This document shows, in pieces, positions 31,894-43,559 of a DNA stretch of 64,000 nucleotides. This DNA comes from Vanilla planifolia. Its lineage: Eukaryota > Streptophyta > Magnoliopsida > Asparagales > Orchidaceae. The stretch covers positions 1,564,121-1,628,120 of the forward strand of contig JAIUJO010000085.1 in assembly GCA_023846275.1 (NCBI GenBank), read 5' to 3'. How positions within the stretch are numbered: position 1 is the first letter of the stretch; each line of letters starts with the position of its first letter. Made by a program: the position numbers and the translations under genes. The notes below the pieces were generated by a model. It saw only the letters and a program-made list of their open reading frames with translations, had not been told where the DNA came from and made no database searches.

Positions 31894-31950
31894 CTTCCTC
31901 TTGTCCTTCTTCTTCTTATTTTCTCTCCTTTCTTTTTTCTTCCTCTCTTA
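30189..31950 (+). repeat. Long CTT/TTTC-rich pyrimidine tract (GAA-rich on the minus strand)
   Basis: About 1.76 kb made almost only of T and C on the plus strand: interrupted (CTT)n with (TTTC)n islands (for example 30918-30950 and 31520-31540). G and A occur only as scattered interruptions. The long plus-strand frames here, including one of 332 codons, encode only Phe, Leu and Ser, and the minus-strand frames only Lys, Glu and Arg; they arise because the tract has few stops, not because of selection. Pure homopurine-homopyrimidine tracts of this kind are known to form triplex (H-DNA) structures. Confidence 0.95.
31611..31880 (+). repeat. Internal direct duplication, period about 135 bp, in the CTT tract
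   Basis: Two successive segments carry the same non-CTT landmarks in order: 'actttctttctctagtttct' near 31612 and 'acttactttccttccctagt' near 31746, then 'tctctggcatcatctccttg' near 31687 and 'tctccagcatcgccttcttg' near 31821, each followed by 'tctttttattctt'. This shows that the tract grew partly by segmental duplication, not only by triplet slippage. Confidence 0.75.
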
Positions 31951-32469
31951 CAAGTTGTAACTCCAACTAGGTTTTTAGCTAGATAAAGATTACGATTTCC
32001 TATGCAGTTTTCTATTTAATTAGGGTTTGTTTACCAATCTAAAAATTTCACAAGTATTTCTTTCATTGCATCATGCTTTGTAGGGTTTCGTTTATTTCGA
32101 ATATTTGTGATGAAAAATCTTTATGTGAGTGAGATTGAAACATGTGATCAAATAAACTTTGATACATATATGAGATAAAAGTAAAATAGTTGTCTAAAAA
32201 TTTAATTTGTTGTTTTGATTTTTTCAGTAATGCATAAAACAAATCTATATTAATTTTTTAAGATTAATTGATTTTTTTATCTTAATATTGATTAATTGAT
32301 TTCACGAAAAAATGATTATTTGATTTTCTAAATTTTGTACAAAACAAATGTGTGAAAGAGTTCAAATTATTTTTCAGGGTTTGATTTAAGGCACATGAAC
32401 AACCATTTTTAGTTGACAATCAATAATTATTCATTTTTTGACTTTTTTTATCTTGAAAATCCAAAGCAA

Positions 32470-32960
32470 TGTCTTAATGAAACATTACATTAACCATTAA
32501 TGGTACAAATACTTTTTGGCAGAAAATGACAATTACTTGTTCATTTGTAATCCTTTATTTGTGTGACATTACAATAACCATCTTGGAAATTCTATCTACC
32601 ATTACAAATTGGTAATTATGTCCACATGAAGTCATTAATAGACCATTGATAAAAACCACTAAGATATTATTCCAAGGACTTCTCAATACTTGTAGTAGTA
32701 TATGTAGTTCTTTTTTATGACCTGATGGTTTTGATGCAACAAAAAGCGTTCACTTGATGACAAATTTCTTAACATCTAAATTCATGTGGGATCAATAAGC
32801 ATACCTTTGAAAATTAAGAGTGTTCTTTGAAACTCCAATGTGTCTCATGGCATTACTAATGTGATTTACACTTATGCATCCTTTTTCACACCATCTTGAT
32901 GTACAACACTTTCTTTTTGATAAATACTTTGAGTATTTACATCATTTTGTCTCTTGATAA
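32470..32960 (-). pseudogene. Integrase zinc-finger/core remnant of element D
   Basis: Minus-strand text runs LDVKKFVIK near 32770, then KPSGHKKELHILLQVLRSPW, then VVFINGLL and GHNYQFVMVDRISKMVIVMS (to about 32560). It matches the gypsy integrase order '..DV..FV..C..CQ..K......GLLQPLP.P...W..I.MDF..GLP...G......VVDRFSKM.HF.P'. The first catalytic Asp (in 'MDF') is lost: the position reads Ile-Asn. The two zinc-finger Cys residues are also lost. The second Asp and the Glu would follow downstream but are not readable before the CTT tract. Confidence 0.65.
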
Positions 32961-33109
32961 ATTTTGCAGAACTTGGGGTCACCTTTATGTTCATAACTTA
33001 CTCTTTAAATTCCCTAAGTTATATTTTCATAATAGTTTTTAAACATTGTAAGATTGAAGGAAGTCAAGAAAGCATATTTACAAGTTTATTCAATGTGCCT
33101 TTCTTATAT

Positions 33110-33440
33110 TAATAATCAAGCTTAATTATTTCGGTATGATGACCATTGGAACTGTGATTCAGGTTTTAGCTTTGATTGAGTCTATAAATGTTGGAGTGGC
33201 AAATGATCTGACTGTACTATGAATTATTTTCTAAGGGTGTATGGCCTATATTATTTTATAGATTGATATTAACAAATAAGCCCTTTATCATTAATTAGAT
33301 TTTTTTATTCTCCTAGTAGTAATTAATAATTGTATGCTATTGTCTTGGCTTATTCCAATAAAAGCACATCAATAACTTACTCTAATGCATCTACCTAAAT
33401 CTTAAATGGATGTTGTAGATTAGTAGAGTTAGAAATGATG
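33110..33440 (-). pseudogene. RNase H remnant of element D
   Basis: Minus-strand text reads QHPFKI.VDALE.VIDVLLLE (about 33405), then after stops an 'AYN..LLLGE.KN' segment and a well-kept FIVQSDHLPLQHL and TQSKLKPESQFQWSSYRNN (about 33230-33130). This is the gypsy RNase H pattern 'PF.I..DAS..A.GAVL.Q', 'AY.S......YS.YDKE' and '..I.TDH..L.YL..Q.KL...R...W...L..F'. The first Asp survives in VDALE, and the late Asp of 'SDH' is kept. The stops and the loss of the Glu block make it non-functional. Confidence 0.65.
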
Positions 33441-33539
33441 CTTCATAAATTACCTTTACTAATCTTCAAAATTTCTTCATAATAGAATTTTAAATTTTTT
33501 TTAAGATTTCTCCTTCTAAAATATGTACTTGAGGATACC

Positions 33540-33990
33540 TTGCTTAAACATCTAATTTTATGAATGCTCATGCATGCCATTAGTGGGTCTAATAGATCAT
33601 TACTTCTTCATAGTGGATACCTGTTCGTACAAGTGATTTTGTCAAGAGCTCAACAATCCATGCACATGTGCCAACTTCCATCCTTTTTGCACTATTTCAA
33701 ATGGAGAGCCAAATGGTGAATTTGTAGCCTTGAGTACTCCATTCTTCAATAACTCTATGACTTGCTTACTAATCACTCCATTTTTAACAACTAAGTTGTG
33801 ATACATATCTATTTTTATAAGTGTTGATTTGATAAAAGTTATTCTGAAGCTTCACAACACAATTTGGCAATTGCAGTTGAGATTAATAAAAAAGTGTAGA
33901 ATATTCTCTTAGTAAATTCTTAAGTTGTTTAGATATATTATCATATTTTTGGGAACAAATATTCAGCATCACAAATCTAATTAAAAATAA
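33540..33990 (-). pseudogene. Reverse transcriptase N-terminal remnant of element D
   Basis: Minus-strand text gives ELLKNGVLKATNSPFGSPFE (about 33740) followed, with a frame change, by KKDGSWHMCMDC.ALDKIT (about 33680). These match the gypsy RT block '..LL..G.I..S.SP..SPV.LV.KKDG.WR.CVDYR.LN..T'. Upstream, LREYSTLF and Q-rich pieces match the pre-RT '..LL.EY..VF' segment. The distance to the RNase H remnant is only a few hundred bases, and no YxDD box is present, so the RT palm was deleted. The Asp of 'CVD' survives as CMD. Confidence 0.6.
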
Positions 33991-34559
33991 TGCATAATTT
34001 AGACTTCTATTTTCTATTGTCTTTGCTTGGCTAGTAGCAATATTATCTACTATTAACTTTCCTTTGTTACATATTATAATAAATTTCTATCCGTCCTTTG
34101 TGAATCAATACTATTGGGCTTATCAATAATGTATATCATCTTGATTCCACAAGTAGGAAAGGTCAAATTTGATACAACAAATTTATAATGGAATTGCTTA
34201 ATGGACAATTTCATCAACATATTCTTAAGTGATTTCAAATTTTAAATTATATTATCTATAAACTCTTGCTTTAGAGGCATTTTGACTCAAACCATGAGAA
34301 TAATGGATAAGTGCCACCTTGTAAGTAGAGCTTCTCTACAAAACTTTTAAAGATCAAATGTTTCTAACTACTAGTGTCAATGGTAGCATTGACTAACTCA
34401 TCAACATGAATATTGGTTGAGATATGTTCCACACTTCCTATATAATTTCAATAATTATAAGCTTTGTCGGCCCTATCAAAAGAGATAGAGTCATATCTTT
34501 TTATTGCCCAGCCTCAAGAATAATCTCAATTTTACTTGCAACAGAGGCATTTTTTCTCT

Positions 34560-35190
34560 ATTTACTTAAATGTGTCTAAGAAAAAATTAGTGTAAAAGAT
34601 GAAACATTTTTCTCATATGTGGCCTTGCTTTTTGCAGTGGATAATTTTTGTTACTCCCACATGTTTTGATTCTTCGAAAGTTTGAAATCTTATGTCTTTG
34701 GTTGCATATTTTGATTCTTCTTTTCAATGGCTATTGTAAATTTGCTAGCTTATACCAATGATCCTATAGGGAATAAAGTTAATTATCTAGCAATAGGATA
34801 ATAAAAACCTTTGAAGTACATAGATGAAGTCTACATCATTGTAACAGATATCCTTAATACAGTAGCTTATCTTTGAAATTTAAAGGTGTAATCTTAGATT
34901 GTTTACACTTATCAATGTTGGAGATAAAGCTACTTCCTCTACCCTTCATACACAAACCATAGGATAAAAATTTTGTCAAACTAATTTCTTAACTAGACTC
35001 CATCTTAGTTCTAAATCTGAAAGAGTTCTTAAATTTAAATTCAACTAGGCCAATTCATGGCTCAACATTTTCAATCAAGCACATACTACATTGTTAAATG
35101 AAGAGTAGTTGTATAGGAAGAAATAGGTCTCAAGTTCATTTAATTGGGCATCTAATGTTTTTTCATGCATAGTACTACCACTAATAGGAT
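34560..35190 (-). pseudogene. gag remnant of element D
   Basis: Minus-strand text LDAQLNELETYFFLYNYSSF followed by LKMLSHELA (about 35140-35050) matches the gypsy capsid pattern '...W....E.YF.....SD..K...A...L.G.A..WW'. Farther on, LKFKDKLLY and CRLHLCTSKVF are weak matches to the middle of the domain, and near 34660-34620 'IIHCKKQGHI.EKC' is a CCHC knuckle with the first Cys missing. The frame at 35195-35485 (96 codons, minus strand) lies upstream, in the leader or the gag N-terminus, and is not itself recognised. Confidence 0.5.
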
Positions 35191-35404
35191 ATATCTAGCT
35201 TGAACATACCTTATTGACTCTCATGAATTGAACAGGAATATTAATGATGGCATCCTCAATTATATCCCCAAGTGTCCCTGACTTAGAAACATTTTCTTTG
35301 AATGGTGATTTTTGTTTCAAATTTATGATGGAGTACATCGATTTTTTAGCACGATCCCTATTAATACATCTATTTATTGTGTAAATGAAGTAACTTGTGA
35401 ATGC

Positions 35405-35650
35405 ATAAGAAGATAGATCCCTCCAAGAACTTTTCCATCTTTTGTTCATTATTCTTACCTCTTTATATAATGGTTGGATGCACATATTAATGCAAAAAGT
35501 ATAATATTTTAATTTTCAAAAGACACATTTCACCATTGACCCAAAGCATACAACTTGTACATTTTGTGTCATCCAAACCATTAATAGAATGTGAATGGAT
35601 TTCTTATGCCACCAAGAACAACGTGCTTGTAGATGAGGCATGATAAGTGG
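35405..35650 (-). repeat. Right LTR-like end of element D (element 5' end)
   Basis: Direct-orientation match to 28745-28995. LINE-1 text resumes at about 35655 ('aaattcaataactgaaatg', aligning with LINE-2 near 41465), which fixes the outer end of D to within a few tens of bases. No target-site duplication could be confirmed because both ends are diverged. Confidence 0.5.
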
Positions 35651-36099
35651 TAACAAATAGAAATTCAATAACTGAAATGTTTTAGTGATGATATCCAAGA
35701 AAAAGAAAAAGGATTTTTTGATGCTCCAAGATGGCTTTATAGTGGCTATCAATCACAAGTCAATATGAAAAGCTACTTAGTGGAATACAAAAAAGTGATT
35801 TTCCTTAAAATGGCCTTGAAATGACTTTAGGCATCTCAAAATATTAACATTATAGATTGTAATGAATAATATCCTAAATATGAACATCAATGATGTAGTT
35901 AATTTTACAGAAGTTTCATGCCTTAAAAACTTGATAAAATTTCACAAAATGAAGTTAACTTTATTTTTGGAACCTTTTGGAGCAACAAACAAATGGACAT
36001 CATTCAAAGGAGATAAAGTTTTCCTGTTGTGAGAACGTCTTTAACAAAGTATGGGTGTTTTAGTTGTATGAATTCCAAGGACAAATAATGAAAATGAAG

Positions 36100-36290
36100 A
36101 ATAATGTCTTCACATGGTTATAAAGAATAATATTTAATTGAGGGGTTACCATTTTCTATATGACATGAACAATTTCATTGATAGAAGAGATCTTTGGTGG
36201 GATTTAAGATTTATGATGGACGCTAAATGTATTCCTTGGATGCTCGGGAGAATTTATGTCATTAATAAGGTTCAAGAATTTTAATATCAC
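36100..36290 (+). pseudogene. LINE-1 endonuclease (APE-like) remnant
   Basis: The plus-strand frame near 36190 reads LWWDLRFMMDAKCIPWMLGR then IYVINKVQEF. This matches the plant LINE endonuclease block 'LW..L..........PWLLGGDFNVI....E', in which the catalytic-site Asp and Asn lie in GDFN. Here that motif reads GRIY, so both are lost. Earlier endonuclease motifs could not be made out. Confidence 0.5.
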
Positions 36291-36729
36291 TCTTTTCGAT
36301 AGAACCCTAATGAATCATGATTAGCTCAAAAGAATTCCAATATAGTTTAACACATGAACTAGATCCTATTGGAGTACTCCATTCTTTAATTCTTCCTACA
36401 ACAATTAGATCTATTAAAAAAATTTTAAAATTCTGAAGCACATTGTCTGAAAGCATAGAATTCTATCTAGTGTTGACTCAAAACAAGAGTCTTCCAATTG
36501 TTGATTTAGGAATGAGAGCCCTAGCTTACAAAATAGGGAGACATAAAATTGACCATGAAGAAAGCTAAATTTTGTAATATATACTAGTTCATTCAAGAAG
36601 TAGAAAAGCTTCTTTTGAAGAAAGAAAAAGACCTTAATAGACTATAAAAGAGTAATATAGTTTTGAATTGACAAAATTTAGGATTTGTTTTTCAAGGGTA
36701 CTAAATAGTGGAGATTATTAAAAGCTTGA

Positions 36730-37860
36730 AGGCAAGTACTATGTAGCTCAAGGAAGGTAATAAAAGAAGAACATTCTTCCACATAATGGCCAAAAATAAG
36801 TAATGTAAGCTTTATATATAATGAATTAAAGATGTAAGTTGGAGTTGGGTCTCAATGGAGGATTTAATTTCCAAATATGTTGTGGGTTGCTTCACCTCTC
36901 ACTTACCTATTGTCTTTGCCAAGAAAAATGGGAAGCCCTTTGCTTTATTATGCTTACTAAAAATTAATATGATGTTAATTTAGCTAATTTCTATGGTGGA
37001 AATATAAAAAAAAATTTTTTGATGGATTTTTCAATTTCTTTTAAATTGGATGGGTTTAACAATTTCTTTTACAAGCATTGTTGATCAAGATGAAAATTAT
37101 GGAGCTATCAAAGACTGTCTTATTGGAAACCAATTACATATATAATTCATTAGTGCTAATGTAATCTTCCCTCCAAGGACTTGTTGCACTGCATCTATTA
37201 AAGATTGTAAACTAATTTGCTCTTATCGTTTCCTTTAAAAAACATTTTAAGTTATTTGTTATTAGCCTACAATCTTTTTTGTTGACACACTCATCTTAAT
37301 AGAGTAGCCAACTTTTACAAAAAGGAAATCACTAAAAAAATCTTCGTTGCACAGGAACTACTTTGATATAAACTGCGAGGTCAAAGTTAATAACGCTATT
37401 ATAAAACTATGTTTTAGGAAAGCGTTAAAATGTATATCATGCAATTTTCTTAAAAATTACTACACACAAGAAACTTTAATAGCTAGTTTATTTATCTAGT
37501 CATATGTATCTATAATGAAAAATGACTACTAGTCATTAATTTTAGACACATTGACCGTCCTAATAATCCTATGGCTAAAGCAAGGTAACCATATATCGTT
37601 ATTTCTTTTCCTTGCCATAACTAAACAATTAAGAAGAGGTTTAAGAAATCTACATGCATAAAGTGTGGTGAAGCAATATGAAACTTCAAGTGGTTATAAT
37701 CTAGATTCCTATTTGGACTTAAAAATTGAATTTTATCCTCTTCTCAAGAGTGAAAAACATGCCAATCAAAATATCAATATATTCTTTTTTGAGCTCAGTG
37801 ACACATCACATTTGGAAATTATTGTACAAAATATTTTATTTATTGAGAGAGAATAAATGA
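36730..37860 (+). pseudogene. LINE-1 reverse transcriptase remnant
   Basis: From 36735 the frame reads LKEGNKRRTFFHIMAKNK, matching the 'WL.EGD.NT.FFH..A..R' linker between endonuclease and RT in plant L1 elements. From about 37170, PPRTCCTASIKDCKLICSYR and FL.KTF.VIC match 'IPK......(D)YRPISLCN..YK...K....R'. Around 37390, KVNNAIIKLCFRKAL matches the RT palm start '...A.IKLDM.KAYD', with the catalytic Asp replaced by Cys. The downstream frame at 37665-37856 overlaps the rest of the palm but keeps no FADD box. Stops and frameshifts are many. Confidence 0.6.
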
Positions 37861-38639
37861 AACACAAGTAATAGAACAACATCTAAAAGTTCTAAAGACT
37901 TAAAACATACTATAATTCAATCCCTTTTTTTGAAAGAACCTTGCTTAAATGTAAGAAGTAGGTTGTTCACTTACAAAACTACATTACCAAAATTTACATG
38001 AACATAACTGGATAGAGGAAGAAATTACTCTTAATTGTAGGTTTTGATTGTTAGCCATGTCCTAAAATTAATTCAACTCTATACTGTAATGATGTTCTAT
38101 CATAATATTGTTAATACAGTAGAAAGTGCGACGAATGAGTTCCTTTTGAGGAATAGTCGTCTAATATCCAAAATTTCTTTACTAATATAGAGGTTGTTAT
38201 AAATTTAGTACATTTTGATGATAATTGGGGGAAGTTGAATTTTTAATTTGAAGACAAATGGATTTTTTATGCTTACAGGGACTCTCAAATTCTTACTTTT
38301 ATGGATTGTCCAAGGTGAAAAAACTTATTGAACCATTATTCTATGATCCATGGCATTAAACATAACCAACATGAAATCGTTCATATATTGCTTCTACACT
38401 AGTGGAATTGTAGTCACAAAAACTCTATAGATATTAATGTATCATGAGTTCTTCAATTTCTCATATGTTATAATATCTGGAAGTTAAACATTTAAAACTA
38501 AAAAATAGCAAAAAATCTTAGTGAATGCTATGACAAATAGAGTTCAACATAATATTTATGCCATTTTTAATTGTAGTCTAACAATGTAGGGAAGCTCAAT
38601 AAATATTCGACTGGTAAAATATTCATTGCTTCCTTTACA

Positions 38640-39150
38640 TTCTTGGAGAAAATGTGAAACAACTAAAGCGGTTTAGTGGACTCCCTCAACGCTAACTTTG
38701 GTCAAATTTTATATTATTTGATTGACTATAGGGAACCAATGCATTGTTGGTTGTGGTCATGTAATCGCAAACCAATTGAATATGAAATCAAAGCATTCTA
38801 TATTTAGGAAGGATCTAAAATAAATATAGAAGATAAGCTACGATAGTACAAGTTGGTTTAAACTTATGTGACAATTTAGTCTTATAGAGCATTATTGTAC
38901 AATCAAATAGTAAGTCAATCCTTGTAATGATTTGCTAAAGAATTAGAATCCCTTGGTGTATGTTAATCCTTTTGAACAAAATGAATTAATTTCAATGTAA
39001 ACTAATTTGATTCTAACACATATTCAAAGAAGGCTATGTTATTAAACCAATAGCTCAATTCACTAGCAATCATATTGATTTAGACATTCTAGATTCATAA
39101 AAAATTCCAAAAAGTTTCAAATATTTAATTCAAAATGAGAACGAGAGTTT
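38640..39150 (+). pseudogene. Possible LINE-1 RNase H remnant
   Basis: Plus-strand pieces such as EIKAFYI and INIEDKLR (about 38785-38845) recall the 'E..AL..GL..A...G' and following segment of the C-terminal RNase H domain found in many plant LINEs. The position, about 1 kb after the RT palm, fits. The match is short and the catalytic residues are not readable, so this is a weak call. Confidence 0.3.
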
Positions 39151-40059
39151 TCCATATATTTATGGAATGATCATAAAGGAAGTCATCCAACGAATCAATC
39201 AAAAATCAAACTCATCAAATTCTTTAATATGTTCATTGTGGTCATCTTGGATTTGTTTTTGTGGAAGTCACTGGGCTATTTGGGTTGAAAAAAAGAAGGA
39301 TCTTGGAAAAGAAACCACAAACTTTTATCATATTTTTTAACATTTTCAAAAAAAATTCAATTCCTCTAAACTACTTAGGCCTTTGTTCCATATGCTGAAC
39401 ATGTCATATTTTGGCCAATGGAATTAACCTATTTGACGTGGCACATTTCATTCAAGGGAAACCCATTTCCATAGAATCTCTCATTTCCAATACATGACAT
39501 CTATTGTTCTTATATTAAAGAAAATGATTTTTCCTTTTCAATAATGATACCAATCAAACACATTTCAAGATTTTTTTGTCAAATATGAACTTGGATTTAA
39601 CAAAGCAAGACATAAAATTTGACTACTTTTCTGGAAGTTAGGTAAGCATAAATTGTATTATAATTGCAGTAAAATGCTTTTTATATTATTAATACAATGG
39701 TAAATTTGTGACTCAGGAAGCTACCTATTAAATTTATTTTTCTCATTAGAAATTGGATGGGTAGAGAATGAGAAAAAAGCCGTTACTTTCTTAGTAATGT
39801 GTTGATTATTTAATCCAATAGCACATGAAAATATTTATTAATTGAATCACATGGCATATTTCTAGAAGCTCACCATTGGAATTTCTTGATTCTTAGGCCA
39901 ATTCACCCTCTCAATCAACTCAATGAAAGTACTAGTTCAATGGTATCAATTAGGTACATTGGTTTTATTAAACAATACGTCAAACTTTGTATTTCATTTG
40001 GACAATTAAGTGATTTGATTAAACTCATTACACCTTCTTAATGGGTTTTTATCTCAGCA
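39151..40059. other. Unassigned sequence between the two LINE copies
   Basis: No domain or terminal repeat seen. It may include the 3' untranslated end of LINE-1 or the start of LINE-2. Confidence 0.35.
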
Positions 40060-40639
40060 ATATGGTCTCAAAAGTTGAAACAAATATGATGGCACTGATC
40101 ATTCATTTTAAAAGATATGGTTATGGAGTTAATCATTATATTGTTTGACAACTTCCTTCAAAGAAATACTATCATTGGCTTAGATTATAAACAAAAAGGA
40201 TTATTAGATTGGCGTAAAAAATTTTTAGTGCGTCGGGCCATTTTGTTTTGATAATGCTTCCAAAAATAATTTAGATTACTTTGATGATGAACGTTTTCTT
40301 AATAAGTGCAACATGATTCCTTAACCATCCTAGCTAGCATTTCTTTTGAAGACTACCATTCTCTACACATAATTCTCAATGTGATTGAATTTTCCTTGGG
40401 GCATTTCTTTTATGGTGAATCTAAATAAGTTATCCATCCTTGCAAAACATGATAATGCCAATGCTTTGAAAAGGAGGTCATGTTCAATGATGACTTTGCT
40501 TCCAAAAAGGATTCTCCCTTCAAACAAACTCTAATAGGCTATGTTTTCACTTGGATGACCCAACATGGAATTACTAAGATTAAGAATTCAAACAAAATGC
40601 CTTATTTGGATCTTCCATGATGGGGTAGACTTGTGCTCT

Positions 40640-41300
40640 TAAGATTTTCACTAGAAGCGGACAACATTTGGTACTAGATGTACAATATTTTGAAAATCAT
40701 AGACTTTGAAATGAGAAACTTAATATGTTTCCCAATGTTTTTGCTCAATATTGAACCTTTGAATTTTGGTTCTTATTAGAGAACCTTTCAATTCACTTCT
40801 TCAACAAGTAGTGCCTATTCTCAATCATGTGAATAGTGAACTACCCATTAAAAGTAGATTCTACACAAATTAACTAAACAAGGCCCTATGGGACTCTAGC
40901 CCATGTATTGGTCCATCTTGTTAAAGATCTTTTGTTAGATATTTAAATCTCTAGAACGATTGGGAGAAATAATGGATTTTGGAAAAAAAATTAAGTATTT
41001 AGAATTTTTCAAATACTATCTATATAATTTTAAACAAGGACACTCAATGGTCAATTGTAAGAAAGAAAAAGTTCTAGACCCTTGTAAGAAATGGTGAAGA
41101 TGAGAAAATTCTAATTACTTAAGTAGTAAGAAAAATATGAAATGTCCAACTTTATTAGTCATCAATTTAGACACCTAAAGGTTGGACAACGAATGAAAAT
41201 CAATGAGGCAAAGTAAGGGTAAAGAAATTGATAAGGGTATGACAGAACTTAGCATGCTTGAAACACTCTTACCACCAAAATTGAAATAATTATCTCCCCC
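40640..41300 (+). pseudogene. LINE-2 ORF1 remnant with zinc-knuckle trace
   Basis: The stretch aligns with LINE-1 27830-28460. At about 41005-41065 the frame reads LEFFKYYLYNFKQGHSMVNC, which fits 'VE...(P).FC..C...GH....C' of the LINE ORF1 CCHC knuckle: the GH and the last Cys are kept, the first two Cys are lost. The reading frame is broken before and after it. Confidence 0.5.
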
Positions 41301-42399
41301 TACTACATCATGGATAATTAAAGTTTGATAAAGAACTTAATTGTATAATGAGTCATCTATTTGTTCTTTTTTATGATCAATTTCAATGAGAAATTGTAAA
41401 GTAAGAGTAAAACATTTAAATCTAACTTTAAGCAAAGGAAAAATGTGTAGCTTAAACTATCAGTGGAGATTCAATCTCTCAAAAGCATTAACAAGGATCT
41501 CAAGTCAAAAAGAAAAGGCTCTTAAGCATTTTGAGATAAACTATAACAACTTTATAGTGGTTACTAGACCCAAGTCATTGAGAAAAGCAACTAAATTGAA
41601 TGTAAAAAATTGATTTGCCAGAAATGAACCAAAGGAAGCCCTTAGGAAACTCATAATGCAAATATGAAATATTGCAACTAATAACTTCTTCAATTTTAAC
41701 TTCGAGGGTGTAGTTAGTTCTATGGTGTCTTAATGCCTTAAAAACATAATCAAAATGCACAAAATTAAGTTAATTGCAATGTGGGAAGCCTTTGAATGTG
41801 ATAGACAAATGGACATTATTAAAGCATGCAAACTTTTCAATATTTTGAGGGCAATATTTCTAAAAAAAATATGGGTGTTGTAGCTGTCGTACTTACAATG
41901 CTAAACAATGAAAATGAAGAAAAATGCCTTCACATGTTATAGTGCATGATATGCAAAGGATGTGTTACATATTGAATCATGACTGGTTCATAGAATTTCG
42001 TTTTATAATGGTTCAACATATGAACAATATCTTATAAGATCATGACATATATCAATCATTTTTCCATCAATAGTTAAACAGAATACTAAACAACTTAGAT
42101 TCCAAAGAACATGGACTAAAGGCATAGAATTCGATTTAGTGGTTGTTAGAATTGGAGTCTTCCAATTGCTTGGTCAGGAATGAAGGCCTTAGCATAAAAG
42201 CTAAGGAGAGTTAAAGATCCACTTAAAGAATAAAATAAAACTTAATTTGGCCATATATTTTATAAGATTGAATTATCAAAAGAACTTGTCATGAAGAAGG
42301 AAAACAAATTCAAAGAGTTATAGATTATTTATTGGGGTTGGAACTAACAGAGCTTTGGATTAGCTAATTATGGTTGCTGAAGTAGAGCAGATGTGTTAA

Positions 42400-43440
42400 A
42401 GCCAGATGACAATTACTGCGTGACTCAAGGATGGTGATAAAACAACTAATGTCTTCTACACAATGGTCAACAATATGAAATGAGATCTTAACCAAAAAAG
42501 AATTAAAGATTCAAATGGTATCTGGGTCTTAAAGCGTACTCAATTGCCAAATATATCAATGTTTGCTTCACCTCTAACTAGTTCCAACTAAAAAGGTACT
42601 TTGCTTTGCTATGCTTAAAATTACTAAATAGTACAACTATGTTGAATCAACATGCAAGCAAGGAAGAAATATAACAAATTATTTTTTTAGGTGGATTCTT
42701 TAACTTCTTTGTTATTGGATGGGTCTATTGGTTTCATTTACAAGCATTGTTTGACCATAATTCATGATAACGTTTATGATGTTATTATTGTTTTTCTTAT
42801 TGGTAGAGCATCACATAAAGAATTCTCTAGTACTAACACAATCATCCTTCCAAAGACTTATTGTAGTAAATCTTTTGAAGGCTTTTAAGGAATTTCTTTC
42901 TTTAGTTTTTTCTAAAAAGTACTACGTTTTATGTAGTTAGCTTATAGTGTTTTTACTCATTATTACCTTGATGGAGAAATCAACTTTTACCCAGTGGAAT
43001 TCACTAGAAATATCTTACTTGCATAATAACTACTTAATGATTTAATTCAAAAGATCCATGGTAATAACTCTATTATTAAGCTAAACTTTATGAAAGTTTT
43101 TAGTAGTATATCTTACTATTTTGATAAACACATAATATAGAAGTTTATCTTCAATAGTTAATTTATTAACATTGTGATGAGTATTTATAATATAAGTTGT
43201 TTGTTTGTCATTATTAATGACAAAAAATGGATTGCTTCCAATTGTCTCATTGGTTAAACCAAGGTAGCCGTTTATCCCCATTTGGTTTCTACAATGTGGT
43301 TGAAGAGCTAAGAGGAGGGCTAAATGTTCTGCATTTGCAAGGAAAAGTGAATCACAAGGTGCCCCAAAGAGCTTGCCAACAAGACTCCCATTTATGCTTT
43401 ATAGATGGCTATATCCTCTTCTGAAGAGGTGACAAATAGT
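42400..43440 (+). pseudogene. LINE-2 reverse transcriptase remnant
   Basis: The linker reads LKDGDKTTNVFYTMVNN near 42425 (plant L1 'WL.EGD.NT.FFH'). Palm pieces follow: NNSIIKLNFMKVFSSISYYF near 43065 ('..IKLDM.KAYD...W.F'), with the first catalytic Asp now Asn. Then an open stretch at 43227-43424 reads MDCFQLSHWLNQGSRLSPFG. This is the 'G.....S.RGLRQGDPLSP.LF' block. It ends with HLCFIDGYILF at 43389-43421, the F/YADD box region, where FADD reads FIDG (43398-43409), so the second catalytic Asp is lost. LINE-1 RT at 36730-37860 is the paralogous copy. Confidence 0.75.
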
Positions 43441-43559
43441 TATTTAGTTTATGCTGGAGAACACATCATGTTTATAGATTAGTGTACAAAAGGACTTATT
43501 TATTTTATTTAAAAATATCAAACACAAGCTTGAGAACATCATCTTGGAACTAATGGGAT

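Larger units (their letters stand above)
28745..35650 (-). mobile_element. Ty3/gypsy LTR retrotransposon D, inserted in LINE-1
   Basis: Reading the minus strand from 35650 to 28745: a short LTR-like end, gag with a degraded zinc knuckle, a pre-RT region, part of RT, RNase H, integrase core, a very long pyrimidine/purine tract, the integrase tail, and a second LTR-like end. The two ends (28745-28995 and 35405-35650) share segments such as 'cataagaa......ccaagaa..ttc' and 'aagtataatattttaat' in direct orientation. The RT palm with its YxDD box is missing. All frames are broken. The RNase H and integrase text differs from elements A and C, so D is a separate lineage. Confidence 0.7.
27650..39150 (+). 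mobile_element. L1-type LINE remnant (LINE-1), split by element D
   Basis: Two pieces form one decayed plant L1-like non-LTR retrotransposon: about 27650-28740 (ORF1 region) and about 35655-39150 (endonuclease, linker, RT and perhaps RNase H). Both align by eye, in order, with the unsplit LINE-2 at 40060-44560: for example 27830-28600 with 40640-41370, 35655-36170 with 41460-41960, and 36880-37200 with 42540-42860. The gap between the pieces is filled by the minus-strand gypsy element D. No poly-A tail or target-site duplication could be identified. Confidence 0.7.

Noticed and set aside
43227..43424. A separate small gene
   Set aside because: Its text matches the RT palm block of plant LINEs in order, including the F/YADD position; it is part of LINE-2.
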